Source: Neobacillus niacini (GTDB taxonomy: Bacteria > Bacillota > Bacilli > Bacillales > Cytobacillaceae). From it: DNA of 64,000 nucleotides. How positions within the stretch are numbered: the first letter of the stretch is position 1; each line of letters begins with the position of its first letter. Positions 44,589 to 52,780 of the stretch are shown here, one piece after another. The DNA is taken from positions 48,722 to 112,721 of the forward strand of contig NZ_BAWM01000001.1 in NCBI RefSeq assembly GCF_000759675.1. Direction: 5' to 3'. The notes beneath the pieces are model-generated. The model worked only from the letters and a program-made list of their open reading frames with translations, did not search any database and was not told the origin of the DNA. The position numbers were made by a program, and so were the translations under genes.

Positions 44589-46400
44589 TTACATTTTGAC
44601 TTTCTGATGTTCTGTTTCTATTGTAAATTGATGGCGAAGCTTAGGCTGTAAGGCATGTTTAATCTTAATTATATACTCTTCATAAAGCTGCTCTAAACCA
44701 ACTAATGCAAGGGAGAAGAAGTTCGCATAATTCTTTTGAACCTCCCACTTTAACTCGTTCTTACCACAAATACTGTATTTATTTAATTCTTCAATCTCCT
44801 TTTGGATTTTTGCTAATTCTGCTTGCTGTTCTACTTCAGGAAGTGAGAGCACATAATCTATTTTTTCAATATAAGCCTGAGACTTTTCGATTTTACCCTT
44901 AATTTCATCGTAGCCAGCTTGATCAATTAGACCATATTTTAATTTAAACTCATTTAATTTTTGAGCAGAATCATAGGTTGAGTTTACAATATCATCACGT
45001 GTCATTTCTGTGGTTTCATAGCTGAGCATATGCTTCCATGAAGGCTGGGTGATCGCCTTGCGGTGGTCCTCAAGGGTATGACAGAATTTTTTATAGCCAT
45101 GAAGCTCTGGATTCTCAAAAGCTGGACTTGCAGGATCAAGGAACGGTGCAAGCGGCGCCACAAAGTAGAATAGTCTATGGTCTTGATTGCAGGCAAGATG
45201 GATTTCTTCACAGAAATCGATGTTTTCTATCGCACTCTGATACGTCTGACTAGGAATACCGGTCATAAAGAACAAATCAATTTTCTTGGCACCATGCTTC
45301 AAGGCGAAATTAAGGGTTTCAATTACTTTTGGATTGGTACAGTTAAACTTCCCATTATAGCGTCTAATTTTTTCATCATGGGTTTCAAGAGTAATCTCAA
45401 TGCTGTATTTTGGACAGCTTTCATTCATCATTTGAAAGAATTCTTCACCTGCATATTGGAATAATTCAAAGACGATTTCATTTTTGAGATTAAGCTTTTT
45501 AAGACGGCTGAAGAATTCTTTTACATACTCACGGCCGCCCTGGCGAAGGTCATGCAGGATAAAGATGGGTGCCCGGCTGAAGCGTGAAATAAATTGAATG
45601 TCTTCGACAAGCTTTTCGGGTGATCGTAAAGCTAGAGAACTTCTTCCGCAGTTTTGATCATAGGCATCCTTTGAACCACCGCAGATAAGGCAGTTTTGCG
45701 AACACCCTCTTGCTGTCAGTAATGCAGTATTAGGATATTGCAGCCAGCCATTGTAGGGAAGAGGGTCTAGGAAGTTACGATATTTAAACACAGAGCGAAC
45801 GGTGTAGCGATAGCCTGGTACATCAAGATCATCTAAATCCTTTGGTACATAGGTTATAGGGTTGTAACCAATCTCACTGCCTTTTTTCCAAGTTAAATTA
45901 GGAATATCCGCATAGTGAGTATTTCCAAGCTCCAATTTATTCATCAACAGAAGCATAAGCTTTTCTGTTGAGTCACCACGCATAACTAAATCAATAAAAG
46001 GATATTCAATTAATTCTTTATGATAATAGGTAGCTGATAAGCCTCCGAAAATCATGGGTGTGTCAGGATGAAGTTTTTTAACAATTTTAGCAAGTTCAAT
46101 ACTGCCATGTGCATGTGGAAGCCAATGAAGGTCAATTCCGAAAGCACGTGTTTTGATTTTTTTAAGCTTGTTTTCTACATCGAATTTTTCACTCATCAGC
46201 ATACGGTTGGCAATATTGATAATTTTTACGCGAAGACCGAACCGTTCTAAATAGTCAGCAATACTTGTTAACCCAATTGGATACATTTCAAATACTGGTG
46301 ATGATGGCACAACATCGCTTATGGGTCCTGCAAGCAGGGAATTTTTTCGGAAGTCATAAACACTTGGTGCGTGTAAAAGGACTAAATCATACTTCATATA
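44589..46400 (-). CDS. B12-binding / radical SAM protein of unknown function
   Basis: 603 residues from ATG 46400 (AAGGGTGG SD). Residues about 1-140 form a cobalamin-binding-like Rossmann domain (IGLTSIADYLERFGLRVKII, PDTPMIFGGLSATYYH) with no DxHxxG motif. The radical SAM cluster is GCSQNCLICGG (Cys232, Cys236, Cys239), followed by a TIM-barrel region and a long helical C-terminus (about 480-600). It resembles the Ta0216-type family from memory. No substrate gene is adjacent; the two neighbours converge or diverge. Confidence 0.75.
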   Translation of the reverse strand, partial: YMKYDLVLLHAPSVYDFRKNSLLAGPISDVVPSSPVFEMYPIGLTSIADYLERFGLRVKIINIANRMLMSEKFDVENKLKKIKTRAFGIDLHWLPHAHGSIELAKIVKKLHPDTPMIFGGLSATYYHKELIEYPFIDLVMRGDSTEKLMLLLMNKLELGNTHYADIPNLTWKKGSEIGYNPITYVPKDLDDLDVPGYRYTVRSVFKYRNFLDPLPYNGWLQYPNTALLTARGCSQNCLICGGSKDAYDQNCGRSSLALRSPEKLVEDIQFISRFSRAPIFILHDLRQGGREYVKEFFSRLKKLNLKNEIVFELFQYAGEEFFQMMNESCPKYSIEITLETHDEKIRRYNGKFNCTNPKVIETLNFALKHGAKKIDLFFMTGIPSQTYQSAIENIDFCEEIHLACNQDHRLFYFVAPLAPFLDPASPAFENPELHGYKKFCHTLEDHRKAITQPSWKHMLSYETTEMTRDDIVNSTYDSAQKLNEFKLKYGLIDQAGYDEIKGKIEKSQAYIEKIDYVLSLPEVEQQAELAKIQKEIEELNKYSICGKNELKWEVQKNYANFFSLALVGLEQLYEEYIIKIKHALQPKLRHQFTIETEHQKVKM

Positions 46401-46719
46401 AGCCACCCTTTTCAATTTAATCACGTTTATATTAGTAATTGTGAAACATTTCACATTTTTTCTTTGATTTAACCGTAGCAAAGTGATAAATCGGATAAAT
46501 GCTCTCTTTATCCACTACTGTAAGTATTTTCAACTACTTTTATTTTACAATAATGATGGATTAATAGAGTGACAAACGGGTGACAACAATGTGGAGATTC
46601 CGTGGAAATAAATGAACACAAAAGTTGGAAGGAAAGGGGGAGTACTTCCCTTTCCCTTAACCCAATTAAATTTCCGCGCATACATTAAAGGGAAAACATA
46701 TTAAAGGAGGAATATGTCC
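46401..46719. promoter_or_regulatory. Divergent intergenic region with hairpin
   Basis: About 320 nt between divergent genes. GGAAAGG...CCTTTCC (about 46631-46655) can form a stem-loop on either strand. The SD of the downstream gene (AAAGGAGG) is clear. No other feature was recognised. Confidence 0.35.
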
Positions 46720-47139
46720 GTGTATTATTATGGTTATCCCAATTATTACGGAACGTCACCAATATTAGAAACGAGCCAGTTGCCGCCGGAACGATTTGGG
46801 GGAGAGCAGCAGCCTGGATTCCAGCCCCCTCTATTTGGTGGTGGCGGGCAGCAGGGTTTTCCGCCATTTGGAGGAGGATCACAACAAGCTGGAGCGCCAT
46901 CTTCACCACCACCATCCTATACGCCACAGGAATCACCTTCTTTATTCGCTGTTGACCCTGGTGCGATTAGACGCTGTCTATACCGCTTTACCTTTGTTTG
47001 GCTGAATAATGGCAATAGCTTCTGGTTTTATCCAACCTTTGTAGGAAGAGATTCAGTTGCCGGATATCGCTGGAGAAGATTCCGCTGGGTATATTACGGA
47101 ACTGATTTAAGGAGAATTCGATCATTTAGATGCTCGTAG
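46720..47139 (+). CDS. Pro/Gly/Gln-rich protein with aromatic C-terminal domain (hypothetical)
   Basis: 139 residues from GTG 46720 (AAAGGAGG 9 nt upstream). The N-terminal half is low complexity: YYYGYPNYYG, then FGGEQQPGF, FGGGGQQGFPPFGGGSQQ and Pro-rich linkers. The C-terminal 60 residues are compact and aromatic: AIRRCLYRFTFVWLNNGNSF, WFYPTFVGRDSVAGYRWRRF, WVYYGTDLRRIRSFRC, with two Cys at the edges. Similar tails occur in other Bacillus surface or coat-like proteins as I recall. Spore-surface location is a guess. Confidence 0.6.
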   Translation: MYYYGYPNYYGTSPILETSQLPPERFGGEQQPGFQPPLFGGGGQQGFPPFGGGSQQAGAPSSPPPSYTPQESPSLFAVDPGAIRRCLYRFTFVWLNNGNSFWFYPTFVGRDSVAGYRWRRFRWVYYGTDLRRIRSFRCS

Positions 47140-47145
47140 CTTTTT

Positions 47146-47187
47146 AAAATAGGGTTTGAATCAAATGGTTCACTACCCTATTTTTTT
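47146..47187 (+). terminator. Terminator after the Pro/Gly-rich gene
   Basis: AAAATAGGGT / ACCCTATTTT with inner GAA/TTC pairing, then T-rich. Confidence 0.78.
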
Positions 47188-47262
47188 ATATTAAGTTTCA
47201 TTTTCTATGTTTAAGTAAAAAGTTGGTATAATCATTGTAAAAAAAATAAAGGATGAGGGAAA

Positions 47263-47739
47263 ATGGCGAAGGTCAAAACGAATGTAATTCGGATCCTAGA
47301 TAGCAAAAAGATAGCCTATGAGGTGCTTACATACGATAATCAAGATGGAAAAATTGATGGAGTTTCTGTTGCAGTGAAGATAGGCAGAGAAGTTCGTGAA
47401 GTATATAAGACGCTGGTTGCTCAAGGAGCAAGTAAAAGTATCTATGTATATGTGATACCAGTAGAAACAGAATTAGATTTAAAAAAGGCAGCAAAGGCAG
47501 CTGGGGAAAAGAAAGTAGAAATGATTCCCGTTAAGGATATTCTGAAATGGACCGGATACATCCGCGGCGGCTGCTCACCAATTGGCATGAAAAAAGAGTA
47601 CAGGACCTTTTTAGATGAAAGCTGCTTAGAGCTTGAGAATATGGTGGTCAGCGCTGGGAAAATAGGCGTTCAAATTGTAATTGAACCGAAATTGTTAGTA
47701 AATCTGACAAAGGCTGCAACGGTTGATGTTAGAAAATAA
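47263..47739 (+). CDS. ybaK: Cys-tRNA(Pro)/Cys-tRNA(Cys) deacylase YbaK
   Basis: 158-residue YbaK/EbsC-type trans-editing deacylase that hydrolyses mischarged Cys-tRNA(Pro). Motifs: VAVKIGREVREVYKTLVAQG with catalytic-site Lys, YVYVIPVETELDLKKAAKAA and the GYIRGGCSPIGMKK loop. AAGGATGAGG SD. Apparently monocistronic. Confidence 0.88.
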   Translation: MAKVKTNVIRILDSKKIAYEVLTYDNQDGKIDGVSVAVKIGREVREVYKTLVAQGASKSIYVYVIPVETELDLKKAAKAAGEKKVEMIPVKDILKWTGYIRGGCSPIGMKKEYRTFLDESCLELENMVVSAGKIGVQIVIEPKLLVNLTKAATVDVRK

Positions 47740-47827
47740 TTTAATAGGCACTCACCTATAAACCGCCATTGCATAGGATATGGTGAAATGAAACTTTGCT
47801 ATGTCACGTAAAGGAGAGTGTTCGCAA

Positions 47828-48940
47828 GTGGCAGGAAAGATAAAAAATTATTATGCAGGAGGAAATACAGCTAAGGGATTCCATAACCTGTATGATTCAA
47901 ATCTCCAAGGACTAGAACGTATCTATATTCTTAAAGGTGGTCCAGGGACAGGAAAATCCTCTTTGATGAAATATATAGGCAATGAATGGGTCGAAAAAGG
48001 GTATGATATCGAGTTTCTACATTGCTCGTCAGATAACAATTCTATTGATGGAGTGATCATACGTGCCTTAAAGGTGGGTATTGTTGATGGAACAGCTCCA
48101 CATGTAATAGAGCCCAAAGCCCCAGGTGCGGTAGAACAGTATATCAATTTGGGGGAAGCTTGGGATGCAAGGGCATTAGCAGATGAGAAAAAGAACATTC
48201 AACGTTTAACCAAACAAATGAGTGCTGCCTATCATCTAGCGTATTCAACCTTTAAGCATGCTTTAGATGTTCATGATGATTGGGAGAAAATTTATATTGA
48301 AAACATGGATTTCGAAAAAGCAGACCAGCTAACAAATAAATTAATTCAATCCTTCTTTGGCAAGCTAAAAATAAATAAACAATCTGATATTCGCCATCGA
48401 TTCTTAGGGGCGGCAACACCAAAAGGTGCGGTTGATTTTGTCCCGAATTTAACAGAGGATATCGAAAAACGTTATTTTATTAAAGGACGTCCTGGTTCCG
48501 GAAAATCAACGATGTTAAAGAAAATTGCAGCAGCTGCAGAAGCAAGAGGGATTGATACAGAGGTTTATCACTGTGGATTTGACCCTAACAGCTTAGATAT
48601 GGTGATTTTTAGAGAGCTTGGCATTGCTATTTTTGACAGTACGGCTCCACACGAGTATTTTCCAAGCCGTGCCGGTGATGAAATCATTGATATGTATGAG
48701 CTTTTGATTACACCTGGAACAGACGAAATCTATGAAGATAAAATAAAACCAATTGCTGACACCTACAAACGAAAAATGAAGGAAGCCATCTCTTATTTAG
48801 CAAGAGCAAAAGAACTTCATGACGAGCTTGAAGCCATTTATGTTCCAGCGATGAACTTTTCCATTGTTGAATATATTCAGACGAGGATAGCAGACGAAAT
48901 TAAAGAATTAGAATTAGCTGCGATACTAAGCACTCAGTAG
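47828..48940 (+). CDS. Duplicated P-loop ATPase of unknown function
   Basis: 370 residues from GTG 47828 (AAGGAGA 10 nt upstream; ATG 47801 overlaps the SD). Two homologous halves each carry a P-loop: GGPGTGKSSLMKYIGNEW (about 39) and GRPGSGKSTMLKKIAAAA (about 225). Each is followed by matching segments (HCSSDNNSIDGVIIRALKVG / HCGFDPNSLDMVIFRELGIA, then ID..GTAPHVIEP / IFDSTAPHEYFP). The internal duplication is obvious. It matches the PRK06851-like group of Bacillus/Clostridia. No neighbour suggests a function. Confidence 0.75.
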   Translation: MAGKIKNYYAGGNTAKGFHNLYDSNLQGLERIYILKGGPGTGKSSLMKYIGNEWVEKGYDIEFLHCSSDNNSIDGVIIRALKVGIVDGTAPHVIEPKAPGAVEQYINLGEAWDARALADEKKNIQRLTKQMSAAYHLAYSTFKHALDVHDDWEKIYIENMDFEKADQLTNKLIQSFFGKLKINKQSDIRHRFLGAATPKGAVDFVPNLTEDIEKRYFIKGRPGSGKSTMLKKIAAAAEARGIDTEVYHCGFDPNSLDMVIFRELGIAIFDSTAPHEYFPSRAGDEIIDMYELLITPGTDEIYEDKIKPIADTYKRKMKEAISYLARAKELHDELEAIYVPAMNFSIVEYIQTRIADEIKELELAAILSTQ

Positions 48941-49053
48941 GAAAGATAAAACTTGTCCCGTCGAGGAGCAGTTTTTTACGTGATACTTATGTGAAGACTT
49001 GGGGAAGATAACAGTAATGTCCGATCATTTCATTATTGAAGGAGCTATTTATC

Positions 49054-49257
49054 GTGAAAAATGACCCGAATGTAGAAAATGCCACCGTAGAAGCGAATAT
49101 TGAAATCAACAAACAATTGGAAGATGGAAAGGTTCATGCTCCCATTCAGTCACAATCAGAAGCAGAAAGAGCCAACATAGATTTACAGAATCAGTTCAAT
49201 AATGAAGGAAATAAAGACATACGTACTTCTCCCGCAGCCATTTCCACCCCTCAATAG
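49054..49257 (+). CDS. Small hydrophilic protein (67 aa), unknown
   Basis: GTG 49054 has AAGGAG 9 nt upstream; TTG 49036 overlaps that SD. The product is charged and Asn/Gln-rich, without Cys or hydrophobic core: NVENATVEANIEINKQLEDG, QSQSEAERANIDLQNQFNNE. Probably disordered or helical. The small, Gln/Asn-rich, soluble character and convergent neighbour (a SASP-like gene) make a spore protein plausible, but that is only inference. Ends at a strong terminator. Confidence 0.6.
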   Translation: MKNDPNVENATVEANIEINKQLEDGKVHAPIQSQSEAERANIDLQNQFNNEGNKDIRTSPAAISTPQ

Positions 49258-49263
49258 TCTAAA

Positions 49264-49302
49264 GAAAGTCGGCCCCCTAAGTGGGAAGCCGACTTTCTTT
49301 TA
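49264..49302 (+). terminator. Terminator
   Basis: GAAAGTCGGC / GCCGACTTTC stem and T-rich tail. Confidence 0.87.
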
Positions 49303-49335
49303 CAAAATAAGTATGAGACCTTGAACTTAGATAAC

Positions 49336-49459
49336 TGTCTAGCTCCAGGCGCCATCGGCTCGGGGTCATAAGCCAATCCGTCAGAAAGGTTAAAAAGCAA
49401 ACCTTTCCGCCGGCTCGTCTTATGCCTGTCGCCGATAAGCAGGCGTCTTCCGCTTTTCT
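49336..49459. repeat. Dispersed structured repeat, copy B
   Basis: TGTCTAGC...CTCGGGGTCATAAGCC...GTCTTATGCC...CTTCCGCTTTTC. Central hairpin GAAAGGTT-AAAAAGC-AAACCTTTC keeps the AAAAAGC loop of copies A and C while the stem sequence differs but still pairs. Lies between converging genes. Confidence 0.75.
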
Positions 49460-49460
49460 G

Positions 49461-49613
49461 TTAATGAGGATTTGTTTTGCTTTGCTGACCTTTATTTCGC
49501 TTATTTCCCTTGCTGTTATCTCCGCTGACAAACTCACTCGCGAATTCAGCTTCTGCATGCCCTGCCTGCGGCGAGTTTTGATTTTGACTGCCCTTATTTA
49601 TCTTTTTCGTCAT
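49461..49613 (-). CDS. Small gamma-type acid-soluble spore protein-like (50 aa)
   Basis: ATG 49613 with AAAGGAG SD. The product begins MTKKINKGSQNQNSPQAGHA and contains EAEFASEFVSGDN then KGNKRNKGQQSKTN. EFASE is the GPR protease cleavage motif of gamma-type SASPs, and the Gln/Asn/Gly/Ser-rich composition with no aromatic core fits. Gamma SASPs are amino-acid stores degraded at germination. It is shorter than classical SspE (one motif instead of two or three). Confidence 0.65.
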   Translation of the reverse strand: MTKKINKGSQNQNSPQAGHAEAEFASEFVSGDNSKGNKRNKGQQSKTNPH

Positions 49614-49760
49614 TTGATTTTCTCCTTTCGTCTATTCGGTACATTTTAGTTTGGCATTTGCGACACTGTTTATGCATTTTAATAGAGGGGATAGAAAGGG
49701 TTTATAGAAATACTTATATAGCTAAAATAGCACTATAGCAATTTTTTAGGGGTGAAGGAT

Positions 49761-50426
49761 TTGAAAAATGAAATAGAAAAGCTAACCACTTTGTTTGAAG
49801 AGCATCGGAATGAGGAAAATGCGGGTCCAATGAAAAAGTATATGAAAGACCATTTCCCTTTCTTAGGAATGAAGTCACCGCTCCGAAAAGAGCTTGAAAA
49901 GCAATTTTTCAAAGAGACAGAGATCTTGAAAGATCCATTTGACAAAGATTTCGTGACAGGTCTTTGGGAAAAGGATGAAAGAGAATATCACTATACCGCT
50001 ATTACATATATAGGGAAATTCATAAAGAAATTGCCAAAGGATGTAATTCCATTTCTAGAAGGGTTAATTACGACCAAATCTTGGTGGGATAGTGTTGATT
50101 CCATTGCCCCTTTAGTTGGAGAGCTTGCTCGGAAGTATCCTGAAGTAATCGAAGAGACGATTAATCGTTGGTCAGTTGATGTTAACTTCTGGCTGCGCAG
50201 AAGTGCGATTCTCTTTCAATTAAAATATAAGAATCAAACAAATGAAGCACTCCTCTATGACTACATCGTTAAGAATGCTGACAGCAAAGAATTCTTCATT
50301 CAAAAAGCTATTGGTTGGGCGTTAAGAGAACACTCGAAAACAAATCCTGAGTCCGTTAAGGAGTTTATTGAAGGAAACCAGCTTGCTCCGTTAAGTGTAA
50401 GAGAAGGAAGTAAGTATCTTTCATGA
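49761..50426 (+). CDS. alkD: DNA alkylation repair glycosylase AlkD-like
   Basis: About 221 residues of HEAT-like repeats. Motifs of Bacillus AlkD: ENAGPMKKYMKDHFPFLGMK, TTKSWWDSVDSIAPLVGEL (catalytic Asp), WLRRSAILFQLKYK (essential Arg) and FFIQKAIGWALREHSKTNP. Excises N3/N7-alkylpurines without base flipping. TTG 49761 chosen (AGGGG 8 nt upstream); GTG 49752 overlaps the SD. Confidence 0.85.
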   Translation: MKNEIEKLTTLFEEHRNEENAGPMKKYMKDHFPFLGMKSPLRKELEKQFFKETEILKDPFDKDFVTGLWEKDEREYHYTAITYIGKFIKKLPKDVIPFLEGLITTKSWWDSVDSIAPLVGELARKYPEVIEETINRWSVDVNFWLRRSAILFQLKYKNQTNEALLYDYIVKNADSKEFFIQKAIGWALREHSKTNPESVKEFIEGNQLAPLSVREGSKYLS

Positions 50427-50497
50427 GCAAAATGGTGAAAATGGTTGTGGATATCTGATAAGATGGCATTAACAAAAAATAGAAATAGGTGAACAGC

Positions 50498-51352
50498 ATG
50501 ATTAAGTGTATTGCATCAGATATGGACGGAACGCTATTAAATTCAGTTCAAAAAGTTAGTCAGGAAAATAAAGAGGCGATTTTAAAAGCACAGGCTCAAG
50601 GGATTGAAGTGGTTGTGGCAACGGGAAGGTCTTATCAGGAGGTGCGATTTGTCCTTGATGAAGCAGATTTGCATTGCCCAGCTATTTGTGTGAATGGAGC
50701 AGAAGTCCGCACAAAAGATGGTGAAATATTTTCCGCTACACCAATCGATAAGCAAATGGCGAAAAAAGCAGCTGAGATTCTTGCTAAAAACGAAATCTAT
50801 TTTGAAGTATACACAAACAATGGTACATACACTCTGGATTCTGAAAAAGCAGTGTCGATTCTAGTAGATATTGTGGTTAGTGCCAACCCGGATGTGAATC
50901 AAGAGGAAGTCATTTATAAAGCTGGAGCTCGAATCCGCAACGGTTTAGTTCATAAGATTGAAGATTATCAACTCCTATTTAATGATGAAAAGGTCAAAAT
51001 TTATAAGCTGCTTGCTTTTGATTTTGATTCAGACAGGCTGGGAGCTGCAGCAGCCTCACTCCAAGAGTTAACAGAGCTGGCCGTATCCAGTTCAGGACAT
51101 GAAAATCTGGAAATAACCAATAAAAATGCTCAAAAGGGAATTGCCCTACAAGCTTTTGTGAAAGAAAAAGGAATTGAATTGGCAGAGACAATGGCGATGG
51201 GTGATAGTTTTAATGACGTCTCGATGCTAGAAAGAGTCGGCAGAGCCGTTGCGATGGGGAATGCAGCCTATGAAATTAAATCTCGTTGTGATGTGATTAC
51301 AGCAACAAATGATGAACATGGAGTAGCCAAAGCAATCCTTGAAGTTTTATAG
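50498..51352 (+). CDS. Cof-type HAD-superfamily phosphatase
   Basis: 284 residues from ATG 50498 (AGGTG SD). HAD motif I SDMDGTLLN with nucleophile Asp, motif II VATGRS, a type IIB cap, motif III Lys in NAQKGIALQ and motif IV AMGDSFNDVSML. Members dephosphorylate sugar phosphates, pyridoxal phosphate or flavin nucleotides; the substrate cannot be assigned. Confidence 0.87.
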   Translation: MIKCIASDMDGTLLNSVQKVSQENKEAILKAQAQGIEVVVATGRSYQEVRFVLDEADLHCPAICVNGAEVRTKDGEIFSATPIDKQMAKKAAEILAKNEIYFEVYTNNGTYTLDSEKAVSILVDIVVSANPDVNQEEVIYKAGARIRNGLVHKIEDYQLLFNDEKVKIYKLLAFDFDSDRLGAAAASLQELTELAVSSSGHENLEITNKNAQKGIALQAFVKEKGIELAETMAMGDSFNDVSMLERVGRAVAMGNAAYEIKSRCDVITATNDEHGVAKAILEVL

Positions 51353-51367
51353 GAAAGGAAGAGATAA

Positions 51368-52447
51368 ATGGCCAAAGTGTGTTCCATTTTATTATCGATG
51401 ATTTTACTGATTTCAGGTTGTTCTCTTTTTGAAAAAGAAAATCTGCAGCCAAAGGACCAGCAAGGGGACGAGGCAATTGTCCTGCAGCAAGAGATAGAAG
51501 TCGTTGCTGAAATGCTGCGTGTGCCATGGTCAATTAATCGGGTAAACCAGGTTTTTTATGTGAGTGAACGAACAGGAAGTATTGTGAAAATTGATAATGG
51601 AAAAATGGAACGACAACAAGTAGAGTTAGAAAAACCGCTCGCTAAAGCAGCGGAAGCCGGACTGCTTGGTTTTGTCCTAGACCCTCAATTTCCTAGTAAT
51701 CAAAAGGCGTTTGCTTATTATACGTATGAGAATGGACAGGGGCAGTTTAACCGAGTCGTGATTCTGCACCTTGAAGGGAATAAGTGGTCCGAGGAAAGGA
51801 TTCTGCTTGACCGAATTCCGAGTGCGGCTTTTCATCATGGCGGACGTCTGAAGATTGGTCCGGATGGGAAACTGTATATTACTACTGGAGATGCGACTAC
51901 CCCGCAAACTTCACAGGATCTAAGGTCCTTGAACGGGAAGATTTTAAGAATGAATTTAGACGGCAGTATTCCAGAGGATAATCCATTTGATAATTCCTAT
52001 GTTTATAGCTATGGACATCGGAATCCTCAAGGGCTAGTTTGGATTGGTGATACGCTATATGCAAGTGAGCATGGTCAATCAGCACATGATGAGGTAAATT
52101 TAATAAAGCCAGGTGCAAATTATGGCTGGCCGGTAATCCAAGGAAATGAAAAGAAAGCCGGAATGGAGACACCCTTGTTTCAGTCTGGTGATAAAACTTG
52201 GGCACCTTCAGGGATGGCTGCCCACAATGGTAAGCTATACGCAGCTACATTAAGAGGGAATGCGATTCGGGAATTTTACTTAGAAAAGAATACGACAAGT
52301 CCAGTTACTACGGGATTAGGTAGACTGCGTGATGTGTATGTGGATGGAGAATACCTCTATTTTGTCAGCAACAATACAGACGGCAGAGGAAATCCTGATG
52401 AAAAGGATGACAAATTGTACCGAGTTTTGCTAACCAATCTGAAGTAA
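51368..52447 (+). CDS. PQQ-dependent sugar dehydrogenase-like lipoprotein (GSDH/YliI family)
   Basis: 359 residues. Lipobox LISGC gives Cys18. Six-bladed propeller motifs: AFHHGGRLKIGPDGKLYITT, YSYGHRNPQGLVW, SEHGQSAHDEVNLIKPGANY and GWPVIQG. The family oxidises aldose sugars with PQQ, or has lost PQQ dependence in some Firmicutes. Located 15 nt after the HAD gene, so probably co-transcribed. Confidence 0.82.
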   Translation: MAKVCSILLSMILLISGCSLFEKENLQPKDQQGDEAIVLQQEIEVVAEMLRVPWSINRVNQVFYVSERTGSIVKIDNGKMERQQVELEKPLAKAAEAGLLGFVLDPQFPSNQKAFAYYTYENGQGQFNRVVILHLEGNKWSEERILLDRIPSAAFHHGGRLKIGPDGKLYITTGDATTPQTSQDLRSLNGKILRMNLDGSIPEDNPFDNSYVYSYGHRNPQGLVWIGDTLYASEHGQSAHDEVNLIKPGANYGWPVIQGNEKKAGMETPLFQSGDKTWAPSGMAAHNGKLYAATLRGNAIREFYLEKNTTSPVTTGLGRLRDVYVDGEYLYFVSNNTDGRGNPDEKDDKLYRVLLTNLK

Positions 52448-52463
52448 AAGGGTAAAGGCTGGT

Positions 52464-52703
52464 GTGATTATGACGACAAAAAGCAACAAATTACAATTTG
52501 GATGGACACTGATAGCCCATCCAACCTATCAAATCTTTACGAACAAAAACTCCTACGTGATCATCGACGAAGACAATGACGTCATGCTCAGATTTACCCT
52601 CCAAGAAAACGAAATAGAAATACAAGGCGCAAACTGGAACCTAAACTACAAAATCAACCTCGGCTTCAAAACCCTAAAAATCATCAACACACCCGAAGGC
52701 TAA
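52464..52703 (+). CDS. Small hypothetical protein with atypical base usage
   Basis: 79 residues from GTG 52464 (ATG at 52470 also possible). Predicted antiparallel beta protein: KLQFGWTLIAHPTYQIFTNK, YVIIDEDNDVMLRFTLQ. No family recognised. From about 52515 onward codons end heavily in C or A and T is scarce (AAC, TAC, ATC, GAC, CTC), unlike neighbouring genes, hinting at a different origin or local mutational bias. Confidence 0.55.
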   Translation: MIMTTKSNKLQFGWTLIAHPTYQIFTNKNSYVIIDEDNDVMLRFTLQENEIEIQGANWNLNYKINLGFKTLKIINTPEG

Positions 52704-52704
52704 C

Positions 52705-52763
52705 GGTGACAGGCACCAAATATACAAAAAACGCTGTTTATGCAGCGTTTTTTGTATATTTGG
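52705..52763. repeat. Long perfect palindrome / terminator with GGTGACAGGCACC repeat motif
   Basis: Arms 52716-52736 and 52743-52763 are exact 21-bp complements around TTTATG; an inner ACGCTG/CAGCGT core plus T6 makes a good bidirectional terminator. GGTGACAGGCACC (52705-52717), itself a hairpin, is joined to the left arm and resembles a REP-like unit common in Bacillus. Confidence 0.7.
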
Positions 52764-52780
52764 AAGTGAAAGTCATCGTA

